Assembly: GCA_023053575.1 (NCBI GenBank)
Contig: JAKZAP010000016.1
Span: 20,168,030 to 20,232,029, forward strand
DNA: 64,000 nt
Source of the DNA: Branchinecta lynchi
Taxonomy: Eukaryota; Arthropoda; Branchiopoda; Anostraca; Branchinectidae
Reading direction: 5' to 3'
The number at the start of each line of letters is the position of its first letter. Position 1 is the first letter of the stretch. Made by a program: the position numbers and the translations under genes. Positions 1 to 8,046 of this stretch are shown one piece after another. The notes under the pieces were generated by a model. The model was not told where the DNA came from. It searched no databases and saw only the letters and a list, made by a program, of their open reading frames with translations.

Positions 1-110
1 TATTCCCGAAATCCTGCCTTCTCCATCTCATTTTGTTGAACCTTTCTTCTCTGAACTTCTCTCTTCTTCACTATATCCGATAACATATCACTCAAGCGTC
101 TTGAATCCAT
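1..110 (-). CDS. Unidentified Polinton gene, 5' part only
   Basis: An ATG at 110 opens a frame that stays open for 36 codons to the window edge. The start sits in ATATAAATG, the same start context as the other genes of the element, and lies 17 bases beyond the integrase stop. The encoded start is highly charged, rich in Arg, Lys, Glu and Gln, and looks helical. Too little is present to name it; by position it could lead into a virion gene. Existence is well supported by context; function is unknown. Confidence 0.6.
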   Translation of the reverse strand, partial: MDSRRLSDMLSDIVKKREVQRRKVQQNEMEKAGFRE

Positions 111-116
111 TTATAT
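108..116 (-). promoter_or_regulatory. TAAATG-type start motif
   Basis: ATATAAATG overlaps the start codon of the partial gene at the window edge. It matches the start motif of the other Polinton genes. Confidence 0.45.
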
Positions 117-126
117 ACAAGTAATT

Positions 127-1096
127 TTATTTCATAATAAATTTTGAAAGTTCTTTTTCATAAAACCCTCCTTGAATTAATTTCCCACTTTTGTCAGATA
201 TTTCATAAGTAATGGGAATGGTAGGTCTGATGGTTGCTATCTGAAATACTTCATAAGTATAATTAGGTAAATATCCTTTATCGAAAACACTTTTTTCTTT
301 TTTAATTCTGACTAAATCCCCTACTTTGACGTTTCCTGTGATTTTGTAGTCATCTACTGGAGGAAACAGAGCACTAAAAACCTTTTTCTGATTAACCTTT
401 TTACTAGCATCAACTGGTTTCATTTGTATTGATCGGTGATACGAGTTATTATAATTATTTACGAATACAGGTAAAATATCAATCCATTTACTAGTGTTGT
501 TGTGAGTAAAATATTTCCATAACTTGTCTTTCAGCGTTCTATTGAACCGTTCAACGATTTGTGCTTTCAATTCGCTTTCAGATGCAAACCAGTGTATATC
601 GTTATTTTTCAAAAAAGATTGAACATTTCTCATAACAAATTCCTTACCTTTATCAGTTTGCAACTTTCTAGGAATTCTTTCTTTAAATATATGACTGAAT
701 GCTTTTATTATTCCAGCACCTGTTTTATCTTTCAAAGGGACACACCAAGCATATTTACTAAAGCAATCAATAACAGTCAAGATGTAATTTGCTTTATCAT
801 TCGCTTTTTTATATTTCTGGAGGTCAACTAAATCAGCTTGCCATTGCTCATCAACATAGTGAACATAGACTCGTCTCCTTTCAAAATTGTGATAGGAAGG
901 TTTGTGTAACGTATACATTCTCATTTTGCAACACATTTTTTATTTTATCTTTAGAAACGTTCACTCCATTTTCTTTTAACTTTCTGTGAATATCATCAAC
1001 ACCTGAATAATTAGAATAATACGTCTTTAATATATCTTTTTCTGCGTCGAGTTTTTTTTTAAAAAGCGATTTTTCCTCGATCCGCAAATAACACAA
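127..1096 (-). CDS. INT: Polinton integrase (rve DDE), frameshifted
   Basis: Retroviral-type integrase that would insert the element's DNA. The main frame (936 to 127, 269 codons) holds the rve core: first Asp in WQADLVDL (residue 35), second in LQTDKG (95), Glu in VERFNR (129). An SH3-like tail follows (about 201-262, starting VGDLVRI and ending FYEKEL), typical of Polinton integrases. The expected N-terminal helical segment lies upstream in another frame (1096 to about 920), so there is a one-base frame change near 900-930. That N-terminal frame has no ATG and is preceded directly by a TAA, so integrase has no obvious start of its own. It may be read from the overlapping zinc-ribbon gene by a -1 shift, or the start may be lost. 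Identity is certain; integrity is not. Confidence 0.93.
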
Positions 1097-1194
1097 TTAC
1101 CTTTCAGCATTGGAACATTGTTTTTCTGTGACACTGCATTAAACACTGATTCAGTATCAGTTTTCTTTTTACATTTCATACAATAAATCTCCAT
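1027..1194 (-). CDS. Small zinc-ribbon protein (DUF5679-like)
   Basis: A 55-codon frame starts at 1194 within TAATAAATG. It has two knuckles, CMKC near residue 5 and CVIC near residue 34, followed by GSRKNRF, the pattern of the short Cys4 zinc-ribbon proteins recurrent in Polintons and adintoviruses. Their role is unknown; zinc binding is inferred. The 3' part overlaps the integrase N-terminal coding region in another frame. At 1051-1057 the zero frame reads A AAA AAC, a canonical -1 slippery heptamer, and the -1 frame is that of integrase. So this may be an independent protein, the N-terminus of a frameshift fusion with integrase, or a fusion broken by an indel in the A9 run. Confidence 0.75.
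   Translation of the reverse strand: MEIYCMKCKKKTDTESVFNAVSQKNNVPMLKGNCVICGSRKNRFLKKNSTQKKIY
1051..1057 (-). promoter_or_regulatory. Candidate -1 frameshift slippery site
   Basis: The heptamer A AAA AAC lies in the correct phase of the zinc-ribbon frame, and slipping back one base enters the integrase frame. I see no strong stem-loop downstream. A plain indel in the A9 tract is the alternative. Confidence 0.4.
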
Positions 1195-1200
1195 TTATTA
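1192..1200 (-). promoter_or_regulatory. TAATAAATG start motif, zinc-ribbon gene
   Basis: TAATAAATG overlaps the start codon. It is identical to the motif at the pX-like gene and at both plus-strand genes. Confidence 0.5.
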
Positions 1201-1211
1201 GAAAACAATTT

Positions 1212-1546
1212 TTATAAACGAAAAGCTACCAACTTCATTTTGCGCTTAATGTAGGAAATACAGTGAAGTCCACAGTTTAATTCATCTATATTTTGAACAG
1301 CAAGATTTTCATAAGCTTTGAAGTTCTTAGATATTTAATTATTTCTTTTCCTGGGGGAATACCGAAAGAATCAAAAAATTCTACATGGGGGTATTCAGGT
1401 AGATTACAATACGCAACCCAGTGAGTTCCAGGCATTCCGAGTTTATCATAATTAATGACACCGCATTCTATACTATTTATATGTTTGGGTAGCGTATCTA
1501 TAGAGAACACACCTCTAAACTGTGGTATATCCCCTAATGCATCCAT
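1212..1546 (-). CDS. PRO: Adenain-type cysteine protease, frameshifted
   Basis: Maturation protease of the adenovirus/Polinton (C5-like) family, which cleaves virion proteins. The frame from 1546 has RGVFSIDTLP, the catalytic His in PGTHWVAY (residue 42) and the acidic member in FFDSFG (Asp59). It then drifts out of frame and stops at 1286. The expected catalytic-Cys motif, CGLHC, is read in the neighbouring frame just downstream and runs to a stop at 1212-1214, so one base is lost or gained near 1320. Coding resemblance also continues upstream of the first ATG, to about 1605, overlapping the tail of the pX-like gene; there is no TAAATG motif here. The start may therefore lie further upstream, or translation may be coupled to that gene. 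Confidence 0.88.
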
Positions 1547-1569
1547 AATATCAAAATCGGTTAGAGGTC

Positions 1570-2219
1570 CTACTTTACTTTTGCTTCTTTTTTGATGTCC
1601 CCGTTTTTTGACTTCCTAGGCCTTCCACGTACCCCATTACCCACAACGTTTTGTGTTCCAGGGAGTGTAAGCGCTCCACCTATGTTGACATCATCGTTTT
1701 TTTCCTTCCTAGGCCTTCCACGTACCCCATTACCCACAACTTTTTGTGTTCCAGGAAGTTTAAGCGGTCCACCTATGTTGACATCATCGGTTTCCTTCCC
1801 ACGTAACCCATTACCACAACTTTTTGTGTTCCAGGAAGTTTTAGCGCTCCACCTGTGTTGGTCATTTTATCCATAATTTTCTTACCAGCGAATGTACCCA
1901 AAGCAGCAGCACCACTTGTTAAAGCTGCCTTACCAAGGGTAATTGCTAGCGGTATTAAAAATGGAAGTAATCCACCCTTTTGAATCGCTTCTTTCATCTG
2001 TTTGTATGATACATCAATATCACAGCCCTTATTATTCATTTTACATGTTTCAATTTTATCAATTTGTCGTTTACTTAAAAGTAACTTAACTGGTTCTCGT
2101 TCATTTTGTCTACTATGACTAACACGTATCTGACATTTTTGTTTAGCACCAAAACATTTCTTCAGCTTTCCTTTCTGAAGCTTTGACAAATGAACTGTAT
2201 ACTCCATTGTTTCAACCAT
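1570..2219 (-). CDS. pVI/pX-like minor virion protein with AT-hook tail, frameshifted
   Basis: Starts at 2219 in TAATAAATG. The N-terminal half has two copies of a basic segment of the type seen in Polinton pX-like proteins (LSKLQKGKLKK and LLSKRQIDKIE). Then comes a Gly-rich hydrophobic stretch (GGLLPFLIPLAITLGKAAL, near residue 83), as in adenovirus pVI/pX-type membrane-active or core proteins. The C-terminus runs into 31-codon tandem repeats. The first repeat met on the coding strand has a one-base deletion that diverts the frame to a stop at 1773. The original frame resumes in the next two repeats and ends at 1570-1572. Each of those two repeats encodes VRGRPRK, an AT-hook core. Minor virion or DNA-condensing role is inferred from family resemblance. 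Confidence 0.7.
1603..1860 (-). repeat. Three 93-bp tandem repeats encoding AT-hooks
   Basis: Repeat anchors begin at 1621, 1714 and 1794. The first period is 93 bases (31 codons). The second is 80, equal to a four-codon deletion plus one base. On the minus strand two units read LPGTQ-VVGNG-VRGRPRK, and the third has lost the RPRK part. Confidence 0.85.
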
Positions 2220-2225
2220 TTATTA
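2217..2225 (-). promoter_or_regulatory. TAATAAATG start motif, pX-like gene
   Basis: TAATAAATG overlaps the start codon at 2219. Confidence 0.5.
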
Positions 2226-2235
2226 GGGAATTAAT

Positions 2236-2877
2236 TTATCTTATAAAGTTATTTTTGTTTTTTTTACCAGCCATAATTTGTTCTATTTTGGAAACGAATG
2301 TTTTGTCAACATGTTTTAGCTCTAGAAGCCTTTTTAAAATATTTACGACTGCTCTTTCAATATTATCGATACGGGTTTTTTGGTCAGCAATCTTTGCTTC
2401 GATTATAGTATTATGGGTGTGTTGCCCAAGAAGCTTTTTGTCATACTCTAAAAGATTCATAGTTAACGTTGCTAAATTAACAGCATCATTTTTGTTTCTA
2501 GGGTTTTGAACATTTGTTATCAACTTGTTTTCAGCGTTAATCTCTTTATCATTAACTCGAACTATTTCTTTTACAAATAACCCTTTATCTTTAATCCTTA
2601 CCAATAAATTATCAGGAGAATCATGTACCGCAGTTAATCTGTTGATATCTTCGCTAAAATACTGATTTGCCCCCACTTGTTGTGCGGTAATTTCTTCTTT
2701 AAATTGATTCAAAATAATAGTCATAGATCTGAAACTAATAGCGTCCTGGTCAGCTTTCGCATCCCCTAACATAATAATTCTCTTATCTTGTAGGTTAATA
2801 TTACCGTTGTCATCAGTAACTCTCTTTTCATTCGATTCGTTACTAACCTTTTTCCCAACACTACCGAATTTATTCAT
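2236..2877 (-). CDS. Fibre-like protein with phage-tail-fibre style repeats
   Basis: 213 residues, intact. Two segments follow the pattern of phage tail-fibre shaft repeats, in which a beta-turn is followed by an aspartate-alanine helix cap: one around residues 29-52 (DKRIIMLGDAKADQDAISF) and one around 116-139 (LITNVQNPRNKNDAVNLATL). The last 60 residues are heptad-like and probably form a coiled coil that trimerises. No enzyme motif is seen. It lies between the pX-like gene (16 bases away) and the ATPase (16 bases), in the virion-gene run. A trimeric fibre or spike attached to the capsid is inferred from repeat style and position only. The start is fixed by TTATAAATG. Confidence 0.6.
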   Translation of the reverse strand: MNKFGSVGKKVSNESNEKRVTDDNGNINLQDKRIIMLGDAKADQDAISFRSMTIILNQFKEEITAQQVGANQYFSEDINRLTAVHDSPDNLLVRIKDKGLFVKEIVRVNDKEINAENKLITNVQNPRNKNDAVNLATLTMNLLEYDKKLLGQHTHNTIIEAKIADQKTRIDNIERAVVNILKRLLELKHVDKTFVSKIEQIMAGKKNKNNFIR

Positions 2878-2883
2878 TTATAA
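2875..2883 (-). promoter_or_regulatory. TAAATG-type start motif, fibre-like gene
   Basis: TTATAAATG overlaps the start codon at 2877. Confidence 0.45.
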
Positions 2884-2893
2884 CAGAACGAAA

Positions 2894-3562
2894 TTATCTA
2901 GTAAACTTTTCCAAGTTTTTCCTATAAATCATATCTTTATCTCTTGTTTTTAAATCAACAAAGAAGAATCCGTAGCCTTTGGTTGCAACCTCGAATTGTT
3001 TCATAAAGTTCTCATTGTCTACATGATTTTGTCTGATTAATTTTATTTCTTTTGGATTAGAGCACTGAAAGAATGCGAAGTAAGTACATTGAAGTCTTAC
3101 CACCTTTGGGGTTTTATGATAGCTCTGTGATAAATAAACAATCGAGGCATTTTTCTTTCTTCCTCTTATGAATAAGTCTTCTATTTTCTTCTGGTCTTTT
3201 TCAGTAACAAAATCATCAAAGATAATCAAGTTTTGGTATTTAGGGTCTAGATCGTCAACATCAATAATATCATTAAGGTCATTACTTACGGTTAAAATAT
3301 TCGTTTTACATTTTGATTCCAAGGTGGTTATACTGGTTATGAGATCTTTATATTTATCTTCTTCAAGATCTTTTGCATACAAGTATATTCGGTTGAAACA
3401 AATATATTCATAAATTAAATTCAAGAGTAAATTGGTTTTTCCTGTTCCAGAACTTCCACAAATTAATAATCTAAATGGCCACTGAGGTGCAAGTTCGTGT
3501 TTGTTCTGATAGTTATTCTTTTCGCTAAAATCATACACTTTGATTGGCGCCTTTTCCTTCAT
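2894..3562 (-). CDS. ATP: Genome-packaging ATPase (A32/FtsK-HerA type)
   Basis: 222 residues, intact. Walker A is GSSGTGKT at residues 36-43, preceded by a hydrophobic strand. Walker B is LIIFDDF at 112-118. A basic RGRKK stretch at 133-137 and the SQS at 145-147 (sensor-like) follow in the right order. Length and layout fit the short Polinton packaging ATPases, which are thought to drive DNA into the capsid. It is in the same direction as the fibre-like gene with 16 bases between them. The start is chosen at the AATAAATG context. The gene is undamaged, unlike several neighbours. Confidence 0.93.
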   Translation of the reverse strand: MKEKAPIKVYDFSEKNNYQNKHELAPQWPFRLLICGSSGTGKTNLLLNLIYEYICFNRIYLYAKDLEEDKYKDLITSITTLESKCKTNILTVSNDLNDIIDVDDLDPKYQNLIIFDDFVTEKDQKKIEDLFIRGRKKNASIVYLSQSYHKTPKVVRLQCTYFAFFQCSNPKEIKLIRQNHVDNENFMKQFEVATKGYGFFFVDLKTRDKDMIYRKNLEKFTR

Positions 3563-3568
3563 TTATTT
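3560..3568 (-). promoter_or_regulatory. TAAATG-type start motif, ATPase gene
   Basis: AAATAAATG overlaps the start codon at 3562. Confidence 0.45.
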
Positions 3569-3592
3569 AGGAAGAATTTTTCATTATAAGAT

Positions 3593-3978
3593 TTACTTGA
3601 GTATTTTAAGGATATACTTGAAGTTTTGAAGTAGGGACTTGATTTTTTTAAGTAGATACTTGAATTTTTGAAGTAGGTACTTGAATTTTTTAAGTAGGTA
3701 CTTGAATTTTTTAAGTAGGTACTTGAAGTTTTGAAGTAGGTACTTGATTTTTTTAAGTAGGTACTTGAATTTTTTAAGTAGGTACTTGAATTTTTGAAGT
3801 AGGTACTTGAATTTTTTAAGTAGGTACTTGAATTTTTAAGTAGGTACTTGATGTTTTGAAGTAGGTACTTGATTTTTTTAAGTAGGTACTTGAATTTTTT
3901 AAGTAGGTACTTGATGTTTTGAAGTAGGTACTTGATTTTTTTAAGTAGGTACTTGAATTTTTTAAGTAGGTACTTGAA
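3593..3978. repeat. 21-bp minisatellite between POLB and ATPase genes
   Basis: About 17 well-matched units of roughly 21 bases with consensus GTAGGTACTTGAATTTTTTAA, plus two decayed units on the left. Each unit contains the short inverted arms AAGTA and TACTT. A three-unit pattern (GATGTTTTGAA, GATTTTTTTAA, GAATTTTTTAA endings) recurs at least three times, giving a 63-base higher-order period. It fills the whole space between the POLB stop and the ATPase start. Confidence 0.92.
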
Positions 3979-3979
3979 T

Positions 3980-5698
3980 TTAATGTTTATAACCTAAAGG
4001 TAAAGTGTGTATTTTATCGCTTGTTACTATCCTTTTATCATCCTTAGGATCTAACGCTTTTTTATTCTGTTCTTCTAGAAACATATTGTGCTTGTATGAT
4101 CTTAAGTTGTACTGGGTCACAGAAAGGTTTTCCGTTTTACCAAACAGTACATCCTTATAGTTTTGAATCGTAATTTTATCTTTAACTATATTGGTTTTTA
4201 TTCCTTTCAGTTTTTTGCTAGCTTTTGAAGGGTCTTGGTTGTCCTTTAAATAAGCATATACTTTTGATTCTGTCATAAGCTGTCCACCTAATTCATCTTT
4301 CATCATTCCTATCACTTTCTTATTTACATTAGGAAACCTGTATGGATTATCTTTCGCATAATCAGATGTATCGAACCTCTCATTCAAATCCTGTTTGATA
4401 TCTTGATAAAAATCTTCAGTTCTAATATCATATATGAAAGAATCAGTGTCCATATAACACAAATCAATTTTATCTCCATATTTAGGCTTCATATAATCAT
4501 AATGGAATTCATACATCAATAACTTGGATAGTTCCAATACAGCAAAGCCGATATACATTGGTTTGTCTAATTTTATCTTTTCCTTTGACATTCTTGCTAC
4601 TGAAAAGTTTTCACTGAATATTATTTCAGATTTGAAGTTGGGTTTCTTTATTATTTTTTCTCTTGTTGCATCATCCGTTATTATTTCCATATCCGCTCGC
4701 TTCCTTACGTTTTCCATAGTTTTTCCGAAGCAAGCATTATTCATCAGTTTAAAGAAGTCCTTTTCAAAGTCATTTGTACCCTTAGTTCTAAGGGCCGTGT
4801 TATGGTCTATGTATCCTTTTAAGTAAGCACTTTCAGTGAATCCTAGTATTCTGTGTACTCTTTTCAATATCAAACCTTTTTGTAAATAGAATTCTAGATT
4901 CCTGTGGTGAACTACATAGTTGGTTTTATCTAATACTGTGGTACATAGCTTACCGTTAAAGTGTTCGGGTGCTAATGGTAAATCCTTGTGTAATTCGTGT
5001 AGTTCTTTTGGATATTCTAAATCTACCTCATATATAGCACCTACATCTTGTCTCACCGACTTAATCGTAATCACCGACTTGATATGATTTTTTAGATGAT
5101 TGTAATACTCGATTGATTCGTATTCATTCCTTTCTTTCAAATCATCCGGTATGGAAATGAATTGGAAATCATTCGCTGGTAAATTCTGCGACATCGCCCA
5201 CCCATATAAATTATTAGCGTCTAAATACATTAAATAATTAGGTGGTTTATGCTTATTATAATCACTTGTATATTTATTATTTGCTTTTGCATATCTTTTT
5301 ATACATTGGGATACACCACCTCTTATTCCTTTTTCTATAAAGGTATACATGTCTTCCTTTGAGAATAACGGCAAGTCTACTTTCGAATGCTTTAGGAAAG
5401 CATCCCATGTTAGTCCTGGAGCTGAGAAGTAATGAAGTGGATCCAGATCATAATTATGTATACACACATTTCTGAAATTCTCTACAACATCCGACAATAT
5501 TAAAACATCACTTTTTAGGTATAATTTAGTATAATCAAGTAATGTTTCACAGTTAAATTGCTTCCATATAGATGCCGCTCTTTTATAATCACTTTTGTCA
5601 ATACCTTTCCCCGTCAACCTAGAATAAAAGCTTTCTATTGATGGTAACTTTATACATTTCATTTTATCGAAACTATCTACGAATTCATAGGGATACAC
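3980..5698 (-). CDS. POLB: Protein-primed DNA polymerase B, C-terminal part
   Basis: C-terminal 572 codons of the Polinton polymerase, in a different frame from the N-terminal part. Visible motifs in order: Exo III YLKSD (Asp64), the linker PGLTWDAFLKHS, polymerase motif A YLDANNLYGW (Asp160), motif B KLMNNACFGK (about 317-326) and motif C YMDTDS (Asp417, Asp419). All catalytic residues expected for a protein-primed family B polymerase are present. It ends five bases from the minisatellite. The ATG at 5698 is only the first Met of the segment, not a true start; coding homology runs upstream into the N-terminal frame through a break near 5775. The enzyme copies the element's own genome. Confidence 0.95.
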   Translation of the reverse strand: MYPYEFVDSFDKMKCIKLPSIESFYSRLTGKGIDKSDYKRAASIWKQFNCETLLDYTKLYLKSDVLILSDVVENFRNVCIHNYDLDPLHYFSAPGLTWDAFLKHSKVDLPLFSKEDMYTFIEKGIRGGVSQCIKRYAKANNKYTSDYNKHKPPNYLMYLDANNLYGWAMSQNLPANDFQFISIPDDLKERNEYESIEYYNHLKNHIKSVITIKSVRQDVGAIYEVDLEYPKELHELHKDLPLAPEHFNGKLCTTVLDKTNYVVHHRNLEFYLQKGLILKRVHRILGFTESAYLKGYIDHNTALRTKGTNDFEKDFFKLMNNACFGKTMENVRKRADMEIITDDATREKIIKKPNFKSEIIFSENFSVARMSKEKIKLDKPMYIGFAVLELSKLLMYEFHYDYMKPKYGDKIDLCYMDTDSFIYDIRTEDFYQDIKQDLNERFDTSDYAKDNPYRFPNVNKKVIGMMKDELGGQLMTESKVYAYLKDNQDPSKASKKLKGIKTNIVKDKITIQNYKDVLFGKTENLSVTQYNLRSYKHNMFLEEQNKKALDPKDDKRIVTSDKIHTLPLGYKH

Positions 5699-5709
5699 CC
5701 CTTTTTTAA

Positions 5710-8040
5710 TTATTTCTTTGAATTCACCGTCATTTTTGAAGCTGTTAGATGTGAATTTGAAATCTGTCTTAGATGATTACAAGGTACTTTGCAATCACAT
5801 TTTGCTAAATTTGCTGATAGTTTGTCTAAAGACGAAGCCATAAATCTAATTGAATCTATAAACCGCATCTCATATTTTATTTTCGTATCCGCTTTTGTAA
5901 TACTTATTGATTTCGAGAATGAGATGAAACTTTCTGCACTTTCAAAAATTCCGTTATCAGGTATCAATTCTCTAACAAATAAATAAGAGTTATATTTTGA
6001 TAAATTATGCATTACTACCGGGATATGCCTAGGAATCCTGTATTTCATATTACATTCAGCATGAGCAAATCCCCTATCTTCTCCTGTCATGTGGTCGTGA
6101 TCAAAGTGAGGATTTTCAGTAATTTCAGTTGTACAGATGTGACAAGTCTTTTTAATTAGTTTATTCCATTTTTTGGTAATTTCTCCATTGGTATAAGTAT
6201 GGTTTCTTTGTCTGCTTTCATATTTGTTTGCAATTTCTGTGGATACTTTTGTAACGGTTTTAACAAAATGTTCTGCAGCGTCTTCACCGAAATAGTCATA
6301 GTATTTGTTCTGGTTTGTATCAAAGGAACAGCATACCTGAAATCCGTAAGCAAATGGTTTCTGTTTGGCCACTTTTATTGTTTTCTTCCCATGTACTTGA
6401 TTGTACTCTTCATTATAAGACTCAAAGTCGGCTATTATGCAATAAGGTACTTTCATTTGTTTTGCAATATTTTTATATTGTATACTTGAACCTTCAGGAG
6501 GCATTATTATATCAGGATCTTCGCAATTATTTTTACTTTCATGTTTTTCAAAGTGTTCTTCTTTTGTAAAATGCCTTCCGCAAAAAGTGCATAGGTATGT
6601 CTTTGTTTTATTTTTAGAGATTTGACTACCAACTAATCTGCTCAGATCCTTTACCAATACATAATGATTATCGAAATATAATAAATGAACGATATGTTTA
6701 GCAGTTTTCCCATTGATTGTACTTTTTAGTATATGACTTCTGATAATTTTCTCTTTTTCAATTTGAAATAAACAAATCTTAATGTTGTATCTATTTTCAA
6801 ATTTGTGTATATCTTTAGTATCCATTGGGAAGTTGGTAACCCCTTCGAAATCAAATTCGTTCTCATATTGTTTATATTTCGAAATTCTTTCCGGATGATC
6901 CTTAGCTGGATGTAGATTTGCTAAGATAGACCAAAGGAAACATTTCTGGTCGTTATTTTCAATATTCAAGCAAGCTCTTTTATTTTTTACGAAATCTGGC
7001 AGTATTTTAAACGTTCCTCCCATGTAAGATTCTATTCGTGTCATCCTATAATCAATTCCTTCATACCGACTAAATTGTAGCCCAGATCGAGGGGTATTAC
7101 TTAAAGAACTAAGTCTCTTGTTATTATCATTCAAATGATTATGAGTAAGAATGCTATTTTTATTTAAAATCCAAGAAGTACTGTTGTAATATACTACTAC
7201 TTCTTCATCATTCTCCTGTCGATGGAAAATAACACGAGTTACAAACTGAACTCTATACTGATAAAGTTCATTCATCCGCCGCTGTAAATCGGCGAAAGTA
7301 AAAGCAATAAGAGTATGTTCATCTCTTCCATTGCTTTCAACTGATACGTTTACAGTGTACAAATTCTCATTTTCCCTAGAGATAGTAGGTTGTTCTTCTT
7401 CTTCAGTTCTAAATAAATGATCAGGAATTAATTTTTCTACTTGGATTTTTTTCTTATTTATGAAGAGAGTTGATAAATCGATTACTTTCTGTCTATTGTT
7501 ATCTCGTCTTTCTGTTTGATCTCTTATGATATCTCTATTTTTCTGTACGGAATCTTTATGTTTGGTAATAATATTATTATAGTATTCTTCAACTCTTTTT
7601 AGTACTTCTTCTCGGTTTCCGCGAGTTGATAGGTTCTTGTTTTTCAGAAATTTCTTTAATTCGCTTGTCTCTTTTTCTTTGTTATCATTGTATCCTTGTT
7701 TTAGTTTTGTAATGGTGATATTATTTTCTTTTATCTCATCTTCCAGAATGGTTCGTAATCTCGGTTCTGGTTTGTAGTCGGATGGTCTGTTCTTATTATG
7801 AGTTCTTTCGTTTCTGCGTTCAATTTTAATTTTATCTTCAGCTATCAAAATATACTTATTAAGATGGTTTATTATATTATTTGTTATTTCATGTTTCTTA
7901 GCTCCATTTGTTTTGATTTTATTAATTTTCGCATAAGTCCGCAGTTCATTATATGTGTATAGCGATAATCTTTGTAAAACCACTTTGTTGTTTGATATAA
8001 CCTTTTTACAAAGCTGAATAACCTCTGCAGTTTTCATCAT
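5710..8040 (-). CDS. POLB: Protein-primed DNA polymerase B, N-terminal part
   Basis: 776 codons starting at 8040 in TATTAAATG. Domains in order: SAP-like helix-extended motif (about 25-63), a second SAP-like motif (about 125-155), and a Cys/His region with KCFLWSIL (Cys367) and NHYVLVKDLSRLV (His459). The last recurs in Polinton-type polymerases and resembles papain-fold peptidases. Next come a C2H2-type finger (Cys484, Cys487, His500, Cys506), Exo I ADFES (Asp538), an endonuclease VII-like zinc region (Cys633, Cys636, DHDH at 647-650, Cys663) and Exo II FIDS (Asp729). The frame is lost near 5775, shortly before Exo III. The combined length of about 1350 codons is near the top of the family range. 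Peptidase activity is inference only. Confidence 0.93.
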   Translation of the reverse strand: MMKTAEVIQLCKKVISNNKVVLQRLSLYTYNELRTYAKINKIKTNGAKKHEITNNIINHLNKYILIAEDKIKIERRNERTHNKNRPSDYKPEPRLRTILEDEIKENNITITKLKQGYNDNKEKETSELKKFLKNKNLSTRGNREEVLKRVEEYYNNIITKHKDSVQKNRDIIRDQTERRDNNRQKVIDLSTLFINKKKIQVEKLIPDHLFRTEEEEQPTISRENENLYTVNVSVESNGRDEHTLIAFTFADLQRRMNELYQYRVQFVTRVIFHRQENDEEVVVYYNSTSWILNKNSILTHNHLNDNNKRLSSLSNTPRSGLQFSRYEGIDYRMTRIESYMGGTFKILPDFVKNKRACLNIENNDQKCFLWSILANLHPAKDHPERISKYKQYENEFDFEGVTNFPMDTKDIHKFENRYNIKICLFQIEKEKIIRSHILKSTINGKTAKHIVHLLYFDNHYVLVKDLSRLVGSQISKNKTKTYLCTFCGRHFTKEEHFEKHESKNNCEDPDIIMPPEGSSIQYKNIAKQMKVPYCIIADFESYNEEYNQVHGKKTIKVAKQKPFAYGFQVCCSFDTNQNKYYDYFGEDAAEHFVKTVTKVSTEIANKYESRQRNHTYTNGEITKKWNKLIKKTCHICTTEITENPHFDHDHMTGEDRGFAHAECNMKYRIPRHIPVVMHNLSKYNSYLFVRELIPDNGIFESAESFISFSKSISITKADTKIKYEMRFIDSIRFMASSLDKLSANLAKCDCKVPCNHLRQISNSHLTASKMTVNSKK

Positions 8041-8046
8041 TTAATA
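8038..8046 (-). promoter_or_regulatory. TAAATG-type start motif, POLB gene
   Basis: TATTAAATG overlaps the POLB start codon at 8040. Confidence 0.45.

Noticed and set aside
127..936. Integrase from a retrovirus or LTR retrotransposon
   Set aside because: No reverse transcriptase, RNase H or LTRs nearby; the C-terminal FYEKEL region and the POLB, ATPase and protease neighbours are those of Polintons.
1592..1876. Plus-strand frame with repeated FLGLPRTPLP segments
   Set aside because: It is the antisense of the 93-base AT-hook repeats; the minus strand has the coding context and start motif.
3593..3978. CRISPR array
   Set aside because: Units are contiguous with no unique spacers, and the genome is metazoan.
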